64,000 nt of DNA, from positions 392,294-456,293 of the forward strand of contig PHAG01000001.1 in the NCBI GenBank assembly GCA_002841625.1, written 5' to 3'. Below the pieces are notes generated by a model. That model did not search any database, was not told the DNA's origin, and saw only the letters and a list, made by a program, of their open reading frames with translations. This DNA comes from Firmicutes bacterium HGW-Firmicutes-1 (lineage in GTDB: Bacteria; Bacillota; Clostridia; Lachnospirales; Vallitaleaceae). This document shows, in pieces, positions 17,845 through 26,667 of this stretch. A program made the translations under genes and the position numbers. Within the stretch, counting starts at the first letter, position 1. Each line of letters begins with the position of its first letter.

Positions 17845-17881
17845 TTTAAGGAATATGACATACTACATCCTTTCAACTAAC

Positions 17882-18403
17882 TTAATCCTTGCCATCTAAG
17901 ATAGTATCAATTATTTTCCATGAAATTTTCTGATCCTCATCAATTGTAAACTCGTAAATTCCATATCCTTGTATATGTCCATCCTCAAACCTTGCGTAAA
18001 CCCATTTATCATTTAAAATATATATATTGAAAAAATTCATTGTTCCACCTAAAGTTCCATCATAAGGAATGAGTTCTAGGTGTAATAATAAATCCTTTAA
18101 TATTATATTAATGTCATTGATTCCTTTCTTTTTTAGCCCCTCGATTGAAGCTCCGTCAATGGTAGTAAGCTCTTCCATTTTATGGATCAATTCTAATTTT
18201 TCTTCCTGCAATCTGATATTATCTTGCTTTAAGACACTAATCTCACTATTTGCACTATCAATATTCTTCAAAAACGCTGCTTCATTATCCTTAAAAGTTT
18301 GAGTTAATGAATTAACTTCTTCCTTTTTAACGAGTATTAATAATAATATCGTTATGCTATAAATTATTAGTGTTATGAATACGAAAATGTGTGTTTTCTT
18401 CAT
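17882..18403 (-). CDS. Membrane-anchored coiled-coil protein of unknown function (element cargo)
   Basis: This 173-aa protein has one N-terminal membrane helix (about 6-26), a coiled coil (about 30-80, rich in E, K, L and Q) and a small C-terminal domain with IYILNDKWVYARFEDGHIQGYGIYEF. The gene has a strong ribosome site (GGGAGG). No family is recognised. It lies in one direction with the CPBP protease, about 100 bp downstream. Confidence 0.75.
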   Translation of the reverse strand: MKKTHIFVFITLIIYSITILLLILVKKEEVNSLTQTFKDNEAAFLKNIDSANSEISVLKQDNIRLQEEKLELIHKMEELTTIDGASIEGLKKKGINDINIILKDLLLHLELIPYDGTLGGTMNFFNIYILNDKWVYARFEDGHIQGYGIYEFTIDEDQKISWKIIDTILDGKD

Positions 18404-18502
18404 ACTTCCTCCCTGACTTCATTCGTTACTATGTTATCGTATCCCATCTTTAGATGCTTAGAATCTTGTTTTAGTTGATCTTTTTCATTTGGAACAAAAC
18501 AT

Positions 18503-19162
18503 TTATATATACCAGTTTTCATATATAAGTGTAGTAAATGCAAGGAAATTACTAATAATGTGTGCAGTAGTTGTTATTTTAATTGACTTCGTCTTGTATG
18601 CAATCCAACCCCAAAGCCATCCCATAAAAGTTGCCCCACCAACTAAGGCTATGAAACCTCCTTGATAATTTATTCCCCTGGCTAAAAATAGTCCAATGTG
18701 CCAAACCCCAAAAAATATTGCTGGGAATATATACGCAAAAAAAATCTTGTCTTTGAAAATCTTATTAAACACACCTCGCCAAAACAATTCCTCAATTGTT
18801 CCATTTATAAGTGCGCAAAATAAAGAAACAAACAAAATCTGAATGGTTGTTTGGGGTGCTACTTTAATAAATGCAACAAAGAAAATTGCTATACAAGGTA
18901 TAAATGCTATAAAATAATGGATAAATTTTGTTACAGTTGTCACGTCTGATTTCATCGAATAAATTGATTTCAATCCATTTACCCCACCAGAAACATATAA
19001 GGAAATTGGTATACAAAATACAAACCAATAAACACAAAAAGCTGCAATGTACCCAATAGTTTTCCCAAATGTTATTGTTAAGGCTGGAACTAAATATATC
19101 ATTGTTCCACATAATAACGGAGTCGAACACAGCAAAACAATCTGATTCTTGCTTAAACCCAT
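18503..19162 (-). CDS. CPBP (Abi/Rce1-type) intramembrane metalloprotease family protein
   Basis: This 219-aa polytopic membrane protein has the family motifs EELFWRG (Glu124, Glu125, Arg129), FGVWHIG (His155) and a final HIISNFLAF. Family members include type-II CAAX-like proteases and bacteriocin self-immunity proteins. The role inside this element is unknown, and no bacteriocin gene is seen beside it. AAAGGAG lies about 11 bases before the ATG. Confidence 0.88.
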   Translation of the reverse strand: MGLSKNQIVLLCSTPLLCGTMIYLVPALTITFGKTIGYIAAFCVYWFVFCIPISLYVSGGVNGLKSIYSMKSDVTTVTKFIHYFIAFIPCIAIFFVAFIKVAPQTTIQILFVSLFCALINGTIEELFWRGVFNKIFKDKIFFAYIFPAIFFGVWHIGLFLARGINYQGGFIALVGGATFMGWLWGWIAYKTKSIKITTTAHIISNFLAFTTLIYENWYI

Positions 19163-19492
19163 AATTTCAAAACTCCTTTATTTTTCAAATTGTATATACT
19201 GTCACCTATGATTTTTTTAGGAGCATTCGTTTTGCCTAATTACACTAAAAAGTATCCTTCTTCAATCATAATCCATTACTTATCTCTTTATATATCTTAT
19301 ATTATCTTCAATTCAAATTCAACTTTTTTTATATTTAAGTATAAAATTAGAATAAATCAAGATTTATTATTTACAATTTACCTTCAGAAAAAATTGGCTA
19401 CATCTGATTGTAACGATATCCAGTTGCAGTTTTTTTAATCGCTAAATTGTCTATTAGAATAAAGCTGATACACTTTAAATGCATCAGCCCTC
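19163..19492. other. 330-bp AT-rich gap inside the element
   Basis: It holds the recombinase terminator (19464-19488) and presumably the promoter of the CPBP gene. The rightward 82-codon frame at 19190-19438 lacks a ribosome site and protein-like composition. Nothing else was recognised. Confidence 0.6.
19464..19488 (-). terminator. Terminator after the element's recombinase gene
   Basis: On the minus strand GCTGATGCA pairs with TGTATCAGC (one G-U) around a seven-base loop, followed by TTTATTCT. It begins four bases after the stop codon. Confidence 0.7.
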
Positions 19493-20947
19493 CTATTCTT
19501 CTTCAGATAAATAATACTCAATCTCGAAGGAATCATTTCTTAAATCTAATACAATTTGTTTGATAAATGACTTTAACACTTTACTCTTTTTCTCAATTGT
19601 ATATTCACCATTTACAACATCAGTAATTCGTCCCAGGCTATTAAAAATTACTTCCATGTGTGCTTTATCCTTGTACATATTGTCTACACTTATATGCGCC
19701 ATTAGTACCTCTTTTTCTTTTAAAAATGTCTTTTTACTCTCCTTGTATTCTTCCAAGCTATCTACACCATTTAAATAAGCTTGCTTAACTTGGTTAAATT
19801 TATATTCAATATTTTTTAACTGTTGCTTATAAAAAAGGAGGTCATCATCATTATTCGTCCTCTCTACATCCGTCACTAACAGTTCAACATTGTCTAAATC
19901 ACGTTCAACTTGCTCTAGGATAGCTTTTTCTATCATATCCGCCCTAATACTCGCTTTCATGAAGCAACCCCCTTCTTTCGCCTTCCTGCAACGAAAATAA
20001 GCAAGTTCCCCACTCTTTGTATAAACCATTCTACCACCACATGATTGACAAATGATTAGCCCAGATAAGAAGTGTTTATAGGAACCACTAGGATTGGAGT
20101 TTTTACGATTGTGCTCTAGAAGGAATTCAACTCTCATCCGAGCCTTTTCAAATTCTTGCTCAGTCAAAAGAGGTTCAAAGTCTCCCTTAGCTAGTATCCA
20201 GTTTGCTGAAGCTCTAATACTACCGTTCTTCTCCTTTTTATTCCACAGTAAATAGCCTTTATAGGTTGGGTTCGTTAAAATATATTTTATCGTTTTACTT
20301 TGAAATTGCATGCCATTTTTAGTTTTGATCCCCATTTCATTGAGGTAATTTGCAATGTGGAGATATGTGAATTCTTTGTTGATGAACTTATCAAAGATGA
20401 TCTTAACAATGTTTGCTTCCTCTTGGTTAATGACCAGTTTATTATCCTTGATGTCATATCCAAATGGTGGCCGGGATTGAACACCTCCTCTAGAAGCTTT
20501 TTCGCACATTCCCTTTTTGACTTCCTCAGATAAATTAATGGAATAGTACTCTGAAAATGCATCTAGTATGCTCTCAATAATTATCCCTATCTTATCATCT
20601 TCAATCGGCTCCGTAATGGATATTACCTTGATACCGCAATCACGTTTTAACAGAGATTTGAAGATGATTGCATCTTCTCTATTTCTAGCAAATCGATTAA
20701 ACTTGTGAATGAGTATCACATCAAAAGGTTTTGGCTTTCTTTTGGCATCTTTAATCATCTTATTGAAACCAATTCTTTTACCAGTTGATCTACCAGAAAT
20801 ACCTTCATCCGCATAAATATATTCATCTAATAGAATCATATTATTCTTATTTACGTACTCTTTGATCTGTTTTAATTGTGCATCAGGTGAAAACTCTGTT
20901 TGATCTGCAGTACTGACTCGAATATATGCTGCAGCTCTTTGTTTCAA
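19493..20947 (-). CDS. Large serine recombinase of the intervening element
   Basis: This protein of about 484 aa should catalyse integration and excision of the element. It has the nucleophile Ser12 (YIRVSTADQ), a resolvase domain with HKFNRFARNRED, a recombinase domain (FGYDIKDNK...QSKTIKYILTNPTYKGY), a zinc ribbon (CQSCGGRM...FRCRKAKEGGC) and a C-terminal coiled coil. The TTG at 20947 was chosen because GGGAGAG lies six bases upstream; an in-frame TTG ten codons earlier has no clear site. It resembles the recombinase at 6001-7446. Its position at one end of the element is typical of skin and prophage integrases. Confidence 0.93.
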   Translation of the reverse strand: MKQRAAAYIRVSTADQTEFSPDAQLKQIKEYVNKNNMILLDEYIYADEGISGRSTGKRIGFNKMIKDAKRKPKPFDVILIHKFNRFARNREDAIIFKSLLKRDCGIKVISITEPIEDDKIGIIIESILDAFSEYYSINLSEEVKKGMCEKASRGGVQSRPPFGYDIKDNKLVINQEEANIVKIIFDKFINKEFTYLHIANYLNEMGIKTKNGMQFQSKTIKYILTNPTYKGYLLWNKKEKNGSIRASANWILAKGDFEPLLTEQEFEKARMRVEFLLEHNRKNSNPSGSYKHFLSGLIICQSCGGRMVYTKSGELAYFRCRKAKEGGCFMKASIRADMIEKAILEQVERDLDNVELLVTDVERTNNDDDLLFYKQQLKNIEYKFNQVKQAYLNGVDSLEEYKESKKTFLKEKEVLMAHISVDNMYKDKAHMEVIFNSLGRITDVVNGEYTIEKKSKVLKSFIKQIVLDLRNDSFEIEYYLSEEE

Positions 20948-20966
20948 CGCGATCTCTCCCTGCACA

Positions 20967-21116
20967 TTATTTTTCAATTATCTGGATTACTTTTTTTCCT
21001 ATAGCTCGAGCTATTGTTTTTTTAGTGTTAATTTCAAATTGCCTATGTTCATTATATGTCAATTCCGAAAGACTAACGAGCTTACAATTGTTTATTATTT
21101 TTGATGAGCCAATCAC
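20967..21116 (-). CDS. Small basic 49-aa ORF upstream of the recombinase
   Basis: A GTG-started frame with GGGGGTG six bases upstream encodes a 49-residue Lys-rich peptide beginning MIGSSKIINNCKLVSLSELT and ending KKVIQIIEK. It ends just before the recombinase gene, so the two are probably co-transcribed. Its size and place make it a candidate recombination directionality factor (SPbeta uses the 58-aa SprB). That role is inference only, since I see no sequence similarity to judge. Confidence 0.5.
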   Translation of the reverse strand: MIGSSKIINNCKLVSLSELTYNEHRQFEINTKKTIARAIGKKVIQIIEK

Positions 21117-21167
21117 AAATATCACCCCCTATATCTTATATGATTAGGCGATTTGTCCTGATTACAA

Positions 21168-21335
21168 TTACTTATGATTGCCCCACTTTACCCTAGGTTC
21201 ACCGAGGGGTGGACATACGCAAGCATCTTCTATTGGTGATATCGGTCTTGGATTACATCTTTCACATTCGCCACCAACTGGTCGTTGCATTATTTTCCCA
21301 TCACCTTTATGAAAACAAATTTTGCAATCACTCAC
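21168..21335 (-). pseudogene. 5' part of the interrupted Cys-rich gene
   Basis: From a GTG at 21335, with AAGGAGGA eight bases upstream, the frame reads MSDCKICFHKGDG and goes on through CERC and ACVC to PPLGEP, then leaves the gene at the repeat and stops at 21168. The N-terminus is rich in paired Cys. Joined at the repeat to 16750-16093 it forms a 260-aa protein without any frame change. Upstream is a candidate mother-cell promoter. As it stands, this fragment would make a 55-aa peptide. Confidence 0.82.
21194..21210. repeat. Attachment-site repeat, copy 2 of a 17-bp direct repeat
   Basis: Identical to 16734-16750 and in the same orientation. It encodes PLGEP at the end of the 5' gene fragment; the next residues (RVKWGNHK then stop, at 21168-21193) are read from element DNA. 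Confidence 0.85.
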
Positions 21336-21367
21336 TTTTAATTTCCTCCTTAAAAAAGATTTCAATA

Positions 21368-21395
21368 TATTTTATGTGCTAAAAAAGCTTAGTGT
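21368..21395 (-). promoter_or_regulatory. Sigma-K/sigma-E-like promoter of the interrupted gene
   Basis: On the minus strand CATAAAATA (21376-21368) matches the CATAnnnTA -10 of mother-cell sigma factors, with AC 17 bases upstream (21395-21394). It would start a transcript about 26 bases before the GTG. Short consensus, AT-rich context: suggestive only. Confidence 0.45.
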
Positions 21396-21455
21396 TACAT
21401 GTTCTCACAATAAAAATGGACAATAATAAACTTAAAAGTTCTCTTAAAAAAAGGA

Positions 21456-21481
21456 ACTTTTTATTAGCAGCAACATATAAT
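21456..21481 (+). promoter_or_regulatory. Promoter of the beta-propeller-like gene (sporulation or sigma-A type)
   Basis: AC (21456-21457), a 16-bp gap and CATATAAT (21474-21481) fit sigma-E/K promoters. TATAAT inside it also fits sigma-A, but no good TTGACA lies 17 bp upstream. It precedes the gene at 21525. Confidence 0.4.
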
Positions 21482-21524
21482 GGTAATAATAGCATAAAGG
21501 TAATACCGAAAGGATTGATGCACT

Positions 21525-22961
21525 ATGGCCTATCTCCTACTTAACAATGATGAAAATATATTGATTAACAAGGTTGGAGAAAGTATATATTGGAGAAGCT
21601 ATCCACAAAAAAACTCACAAAAAACTAGCATTCTTGGGAAGAGTGTTTACCCTGATTATTGTGCAAGCATTGATGACAGTAACAAAATACATCTAATATA
21701 TAAAACATCTCAAAACAGCATTGTTCATCTATTTGGTAAGGATTCAAGTTATACTTCAACTACTCTTCTTGAGGATTCTGATAACAGCTATAAAATTACC
21801 AATCTACAACTAGTTTCTGATAATAGAAGTTATTTATTTTATGCTGCATTAAATCCATATGAAAATACCACTGACTTAATTTTTCATAACTTTGAGGAAG
21901 GTGCAAATACTGCTCCACAATCACTTTTAGAATTGCCCAGTCTCAATGCAAAATATCAATGCTCCATCCATGACGGAGTAATTTATTTGCTTTGTTGTAT
22001 TACGAATAACAATACCTATGAGTTAAATCTATACGCTTATAATATACTTACAAACAATTGGGAAAACTATGAAACTCTAGTGGTTTCTGAATATCCAATT
22101 ACTGACTTTTGTTACATCACTCAAAAAGATAATATTCATATTACCTATGTTGTAGAAAAATATGGTCACTCAACTCTTTATTATGGTCAAAGAAAAAATG
22201 TTGAATTTATTTCTGTAGAAATTACTGCCATAGGCCAAAAAATCAAGCCTGTTATTTTTATTTACAATGATATTATATGGATTAATTACTTAACATCTCA
22301 GATACTATATTCAGCTTTCTCTAACGATGGAGGTCGTACATTTTCACAACCAATACGTTGCACCTTACAGAATAATACTATAACAAACATATATCTGTAT
22401 GGTTTTCATAACACAAGCTTACTCGGAAATATCTTTTTAGGATATATAGATCATCAACCAAATATAGCTGTATTATCTCAAATTGATTTAGATCATATTT
22501 TATTTTATTCAACTACAAATTCTGAATTAAGAGAAATGCTAAAAGGTTCCTTGACCCCTTCAAGACCCATTGAACAAGACAACAATAAAGTAGAAAAGTT
22601 ACAACAAGAAGTATATAACCTAAAAGAGCTCCAAAAAAGTATCACTGAACAATACAATCAATTGGCCTCTTTCGCTAAGGAGGTTCAATATGAAGGTAAG
22701 AAATGGCGTAAAAAATATCAAAGATTATCTAAGGAAATGAAAGATATAAAAGAAGATAAGCCCTTCAATATCACAGATCATAAGCTTAAAGAAATAAAGT
22801 CAGCAGATATAAAAGCCTCCGAACTAAAAGCTCCTGAATTTGACTCCCTAGAGTTAGAACCCAAAGAGTTGAATATTTCTGATATTAGAACACCGGAATC
22901 AAAGACCACAGAATTCATAAATTTAGATTCAAATATCACGAACAACAAAAACATAGATTAA
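21525..22961 (+). CDS. Beta-propeller-like protein with coiled coil and charged C-terminal tail
   Basis: This 478-aa protein without signal peptide or membrane helix has an N-terminal beta-rich part (about 1-325) with repeated blade-like phrases (Ser/Asp-rich turns, SNDGGRTFSQPIR like sialidase Asp-boxes). A coiled coil (about 345-410) and a tail with loosely repeated units such as ELKAPEFDSLELEPKEL follow. It is divergent from the interrupted gene. I do not recognise a defined family. A spore-surface or structural role is an inference from the context and promoter. The start follows AAAGGATTG. Confidence 0.75.
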   Translation: MAYLLLNNDENILINKVGESIYWRSYPQKNSQKTSILGKSVYPDYCASIDDSNKIHLIYKTSQNSIVHLFGKDSSYTSTTLLEDSDNSYKITNLQLVSDNRSYLFYAALNPYENTTDLIFHNFEEGANTAPQSLLELPSLNAKYQCSIHDGVIYLLCCITNNNTYELNLYAYNILTNNWENYETLVVSEYPITDFCYITQKDNIHITYVVEKYGHSTLYYGQRKNVEFISVEITAIGQKIKPVIFIYNDIIWINYLTSQILYSAFSNDGGRTFSQPIRCTLQNNTITNIYLYGFHNTSLLGNIFLGYIDHQPNIAVLSQIDLDHILFYSTTNSELREMLKGSLTPSRPIEQDNNKVEKLQQEVYNLKELQKSITEQYNQLASFAKEVQYEGKKWRKKYQRLSKEMKDIKEDKPFNITDHKLKEIKSADIKASELKAPEFDSLELEPKELNISDIRTPESKTTEFINLDSNITNNKNID

Positions 22962-22989
22962 ACAAGATATCCCTTTCTATTCCAAATAA

Positions 22990-23044
22990 AAAACGGAGCT
23001 GCTCTCAATATAGAATTACTTCTTTTATTGAGATAGCTCCGTTT
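22990..23044. terminator. Strong bidirectional hairpin between convergent genes
   Basis: AAACGGAGCT...CTCAATA pairs with TATTGAG...AGCTCCGTTT, a long stem interrupted by one small bulge, with A-rich and T-rich flanks. It serves both the gene ending at 22961 and the one ending at 23048. Confidence 0.85.
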
Positions 23045-23047
23045 CTC

Positions 23048-23464
23048 TTATTCTGCTTTATCTGTATGAATGATTTCTTCTGCAATAGGTCTGTACTTTC
23101 CATTATTAAATCGTTTTTCATTAAGCTTAATGGTTAAAAAAGCCAATGTAATAAATGAAAACCCAACAATGATCGATCCTATTTCTGTTCTAAATATTAA
23201 ATATCCAATCAATAAACCAAGTATCAATGCAATCAGCGGAATTGTATAAACAATAAATACAGCCCTCAAAAAGTTGCTTTGTTCAAGAGATATATTTACC
23301 CAATCTCCTACACTTGCTTCGCACAGATTTTCTGCTTCAATAAACATATCTTTTGATTCTAATCCTGCTACACATGCTTTACACTTTGCACATGCGTCTT
23401 GTCTTTCTAATCTAACAACAACTAGATTCTCTTTTATTTCAATAACTTGCCCTGATTCTGCCAT
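23048..23464 (-). CDS. RseC/MucC-family (SoxR-reducing) membrane protein
   Basis: This 138-aa protein has an N-terminal soluble part with a Cys cluster (CAKCKAC) and VGDWVNISLEQS, then two membrane helices (about 67-110). That is the RseC/MucC layout. In Clostridia such proteins are linked to redox control or electron transfer (Rnf/Rsx neighbours in other taxa), but the role here is unknown. It is the last gene after hisS-aspS, with a 29-base gap from aspS and an AGGTGAT ribosome site. Confidence 0.85.
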   Translation of the reverse strand: MAESGQVIEIKENLVVVRLERQDACAKCKACVAGLESKDMFIEAENLCEASVGDWVNISLEQSNFLRAVFIVYTIPLIALILGLLIGYLIFRTEIGSIIVGFSFITLAFLTIKLNEKRFNNGKYRPIAEEIIHTDKAE

Positions 23465-23493
23465 AATATCACCTCGTTAGCATACCATTAGTG

Positions 23494-25287
23494 CTATATT
23501 TCAAGCTTATCGATTTTGATACATAATTCCTCAAGCTGTTTATTTTCTACGTTACCTGGTGCTTCTGTCATTGGGCATGAAGCATCCTTAATTTTAGGGA
23601 ATGCAATTACGTCTCGAATACTATCTGAACCCGTCATAAGCATAACAATACGATCAAGGCCGAAAGCTAATCCACCATGAGGTGGTACTCCATATTTAAA
23701 AGCATTCAGTAAAAATCCAAATCTATCATAGGATTCTTCTTTCGTAAATCCAAGTGCTGCAAACATACGCTCTTGAACTTCTCTTTGGTGGATTCTAATA
23801 CTACCTCCACCAATCTCATTCCCATTAAGTACTATGTCATAAGCCTTTGCTCTAACTCTAGCAGGATCACTTTCAAGATACTGAAGATCTTCTTCTAAAG
23901 GCATTGTGAAAGGATGATGCATAGCAACAAATCGTTTTTGCTCAGCACTCCATTCTAATAGTGGAAACTGGGTAACCCAAACAAACTTGAATTCATCTTT
24001 CTTTCGTAGTTCTAATTTGTCAGCAATTTCTAATCTTAAATTTCCTAAAGTATTATATACTACTGAATTCTTATCAGCACAAAATAGAATTAAGTCTCCT
24101 GGCTTGCCGTCTACGGTAGTAATGATTTTTTGAACCTCTTCTTCACTTAAAAACTTCGTAATCGCTGACTTCAATTCCCCTTCTTCAGTAATTGCAATCC
24201 AAGCCAAACCTTTTGCACCACAATTTACTGCAAATTCACCAAGAGCATCAATTTGTCTTCTCGGAAAGTTACCACAACCCTTAGCATTAATGGCACGTAC
24301 GCTACCACCGTTTGCAACTGCTCCAGTAAATACTTGGAATCCACAATCAGCTACAACAGCTGATAGATCAACAATCTCCATTCCAAATCTAGTATCAGGC
24401 TTATCTGAACCAAATCTATCCATTGCTTCTTGATAAGTAAGACGTTCTATTGGTAGTGGAACTTCAACATTTAGAACCTCTTTAAATATATCAGACAACA
24501 ATCTTTCATTTACCTCCATGATATCCTCTTCATCAACAAAAGATAATTCCATATCTATTTGAGTGAATTCAGGTTGTCTATCAGATCTTAAATCTTCATC
24601 TCTAAAGCATTTTGCAATTTGGATATAACGATCGTATCCTGACAGCATTAACAATTGCTTAAAAATCTGAGGAGATTGTGGCAATGCATAAAATTGACCA
24701 GGATGTACACGACTTGGTACTAAGTAATCTCTTGCACCTTCTGGTGTGCTTTTTGTAAGCATCGGCGTTTCTATTTCAATAAAACCTTCAACATTCATAA
24801 AATTTCTAGTTATATTTGCAACTTGGTGACGCATCATTAAGTTTCTTTGAAGATCAGGTCTTCTTAAATCTAAATAACGATATTTCAATCTTAATTCTTC
24901 TCTAACTTGACTATTTTCTTCTATTTGGAAAGGTGGCGTTTCTGCTTCAGATAAGATACGTAAATCATTCGCTCTAACCTCAATTGTTCCTGTTATAAGG
25001 TTTGTGTTCTCCGTTTCATCTGTACGTTTCTCAACAATACCTTCTAATGCAATCACATACTCACTTCTAATTTGTTCTGCCTTTTTAAAGCCTTCTTCTC
25101 CAATTGAACTTTGGTCAAAAACAACCTGCAGGATTCCAGTACGATCACGAAGATCCACAAAAATCAATCCACCTAAGTCTCTTCTTTTTTGAACCCATCC
25201 CATTACAGTTACTTTTTCATCTATACACTTTTCACTTACCTCTGTACAACGATGCGTTCTTTTTAAATCTTGCATTGATTCACTCAT
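23494..25287 (-). CDS. aspS: Aspartyl-tRNA synthetase
   Basis: This 597-aa class-IIb synthetase is of normal bacterial length. It has an N-terminal OB-fold anticodon-binding domain ([24 protein letters not shown]), class II motif 2 ([24 protein letters not shown]), the bacterial insertion (GAD) domain and motif 3 near the end ([15 protein letters not shown]). It charges tRNA-Asp, possibly also tRNA-Asn because gatCAB is present. The start follows TGGAGGA. It lies 36 bp after hisS, presumably under the same T-box. Confidence 0.98.
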   Translation of the reverse strand: MSESMQDLKRTHRCTEVSEKCIDEKVTVMGWVQKRRDLGGLIFVDLRDRTGILQVVFDQSSIGEEGFKKAEQIRSEYVIALEGIVEKRTDETENTNLITGTIEVRANDLRILSEAETPPFQIEENSQVREELRLKYRYLDLRRPDLQRNLMMRHQVANITRNFMNVEGFIEIETPMLTKSTPEGARDYLVPSRVHPGQFYALPQSPQIFKQLLMLSGYDRYIQIAKCFRDEDLRSDRQPEFTQIDMELSFVDEEDIMEVNERLLSDIFKEVLNVEVPLPIERLTYQEAMDRFGSDKPDTRFGMEIVDLSAVVADCGFQVFTGAVANGGSVRAINAKGCGNFPRRQIDALGEFAVNCGAKGLAWIAITEEGELKSAITKFLSEEEVQKIITTVDGKPGDLILFCADKNSVVYNTLGNLRLEIADKLELRKKDEFKFVWVTQFPLLEWSAEQKRFVAMHHPFTMPLEEDLQYLESDPARVRAKAYDIVLNGNEIGGGSIRIHQREVQERMFAALGFTKEESYDRFGFLLNAFKYGVPPHGGLAFGLDRIVMLMTGSDSIRDVIAFPKIKDASCPMTEAPGNVENKQLEELCIKIDKLEI

Positions 25288-25323
25288 TATAAATCCTCCA
25301 TTAAGCCTTATTCATATTAGGTT

Positions 25324-26586
25324 CTAGTTTTTCATAGAATTCATATAGTTCGTAATTTCATCAAGTGATATTTGAATTTGTTCACTATTTTGCATATTTT
25401 TTAATAAAGCATTGTTCTGCGTTAGCTCATTTTCACCTAGAATGATTGAATATCTAGCGCCTATTTTATTCGCATATTTCATTTGAGCCTTTACACTTCT
25501 ACCTAACAAATCCATTTCTGCATTGATATTGTTTTTTCTTAAGGTATTGACCAAATTGGCTGCCTTTCGTGTTGCCCCAGCTCCCATTGTACCAATATAT
25601 AAATCTACAGATTTTTCATACTGTATCTTTCCATTCGAAGCTTCGATTGTCAGTAAAAGTCTTTCAATACCAGCACCAAATCCAACCGCTGGTGTAGGAG
25701 AACCTCCACATTCTTCAATAAGACTGTTATATCTTCCACCACCACAGACAGTTCCTTGAGCTCCAATTTCCTGAGATATAAATTCAAAAACGGTTCTAGT
25801 ATAATAGTCTAGACCTCTTACAATCCAAGGGTTAACCGTATATTTTATTTCCATAGCATCCAATAAGGCTAATAGCTCATTAAAATGCGCTTTACATTCT
25901 TCGCCTAAGTGATCTAGCATTAAAGGAGCATCTTTGATGACAACCTTACAGCTCTCGTTTTTACAATCAAGAATACGAAGTGGATTTTTTTCTAATCTCT
26001 CCTTACATGTAGGACATAAGTTATCCTTATTATTGGTTAAAAACACCTTTAACAATTCGTTATATTTTGCTCTACATTCTGGTCCACCTAAGCTATTCAG
26101 ATTAAGCTCCACATTTTTTATATTAAGGCGTTCGAGCATTTGTGCTCCAAGTGCAATAACCTCTGCATCAGCAGTAGCATGATCAGAACCAAATAACTCT
26201 ACACCAAATTGATGAAATTGTCTCATACGACCCGCTTGTGGCTTTTCATATCTAAATGCAGGTGTAAGATAAAATAGCTTTGTAGGTTGCGTATCTGCAT
26301 AAAGGTTTCTTTCAAGATAAGCTCTAACTACACCAGCTGTTCCCTCTGGTTTTAATGAAATACTTCTATCTCCTTTATCCGTAAAAGTATACATTTCTTT
26401 TTGAACGATATCTGTTGTTTCACCTACACCTCTACTAAATAACTCCGTATGTTCAAAAATAGGTGTCCTTATTTCATGAAAAGAAAAATCCTTACATAAA
26501 CTGCGCATTGTGCTTTCAAGCATTTGCCATGCAGTCATATAATCACCAAAAATATCATTTGTGCCTCTTGGTGCTTGTGTTAGCAT
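25324..26586 (-). CDS. hisS: Histidyl-tRNA synthetase
   Basis: This class-II synthetase of about 420 aa has APRGTNDIFG at the start, motif 2 with RYEKPQAGRMRQFHQFGVE, the histidine signatures GLDYYTRTVFEF and GGGRYNSL, and a C-terminal anticodon domain (GRSVKAQMKYANKIGARYSIILGE). The ATG at 26586 has AAGGAGG eight bases upstream; an earlier in-frame start lacks it. A T-box leader lies directly upstream. Confidence 0.98.
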   Translation of the reverse strand: MLTQAPRGTNDIFGDYMTAWQMLESTMRSLCKDFSFHEIRTPIFEHTELFSRGVGETTDIVQKEMYTFTDKGDRSISLKPEGTAGVVRAYLERNLYADTQPTKLFYLTPAFRYEKPQAGRMRQFHQFGVELFGSDHATADAEVIALGAQMLERLNIKNVELNLNSLGGPECRAKYNELLKVFLTNNKDNLCPTCKERLEKNPLRILDCKNESCKVVIKDAPLMLDHLGEECKAHFNELLALLDAMEIKYTVNPWIVRGLDYYTRTVFEFISQEIGAQGTVCGGGRYNSLIEECGGSPTPAVGFGAGIERLLLTIEASNGKIQYEKSVDLYIGTMGAGATRKAANLVNTLRKNNINAEMDLLGRSVKAQMKYANKIGARYSIILGENELTQNNALLKNMQNSEQIQISLDEITNYMNSMKN

Positions 26587-26667
26587 TGTTAATTCCTCCT
26601 TCTTGTACATCAAAAAACTATAGTTTATATAAAAAACAAATTGAATGTCAATTTTTACTTAGTAAAC

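Larger units (their letters stand above)
16734..21210. mobile_element. Skin-like intervening element with large serine recombinase
   Basis: This 4.46-kb unit (4477 bp with both repeats) is bounded by identical 17-bp direct repeats. All its genes are on the minus strand: a 49-aa ORF, the recombinase, a CPBP protease, a coiled-coil membrane protein, one or two tiny ORFs and a metallo-beta-lactamase-fold protein. It has no phage structural or conjugation genes. Its insertion splits a Cys-rich gene in a way that precise excision restores. By comparison with sigK skin elements and SPbeta in spsM, I infer a developmentally excised element, although a simple integrated mobile element is also possible. 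Confidence 0.82.

Noticed and set aside
19190..19438. Rightward 82-codon open frame in the element
   Set aside because: No ribosome site, an AT-biased amino acid mix, and located in the gap with the recombinase terminator.
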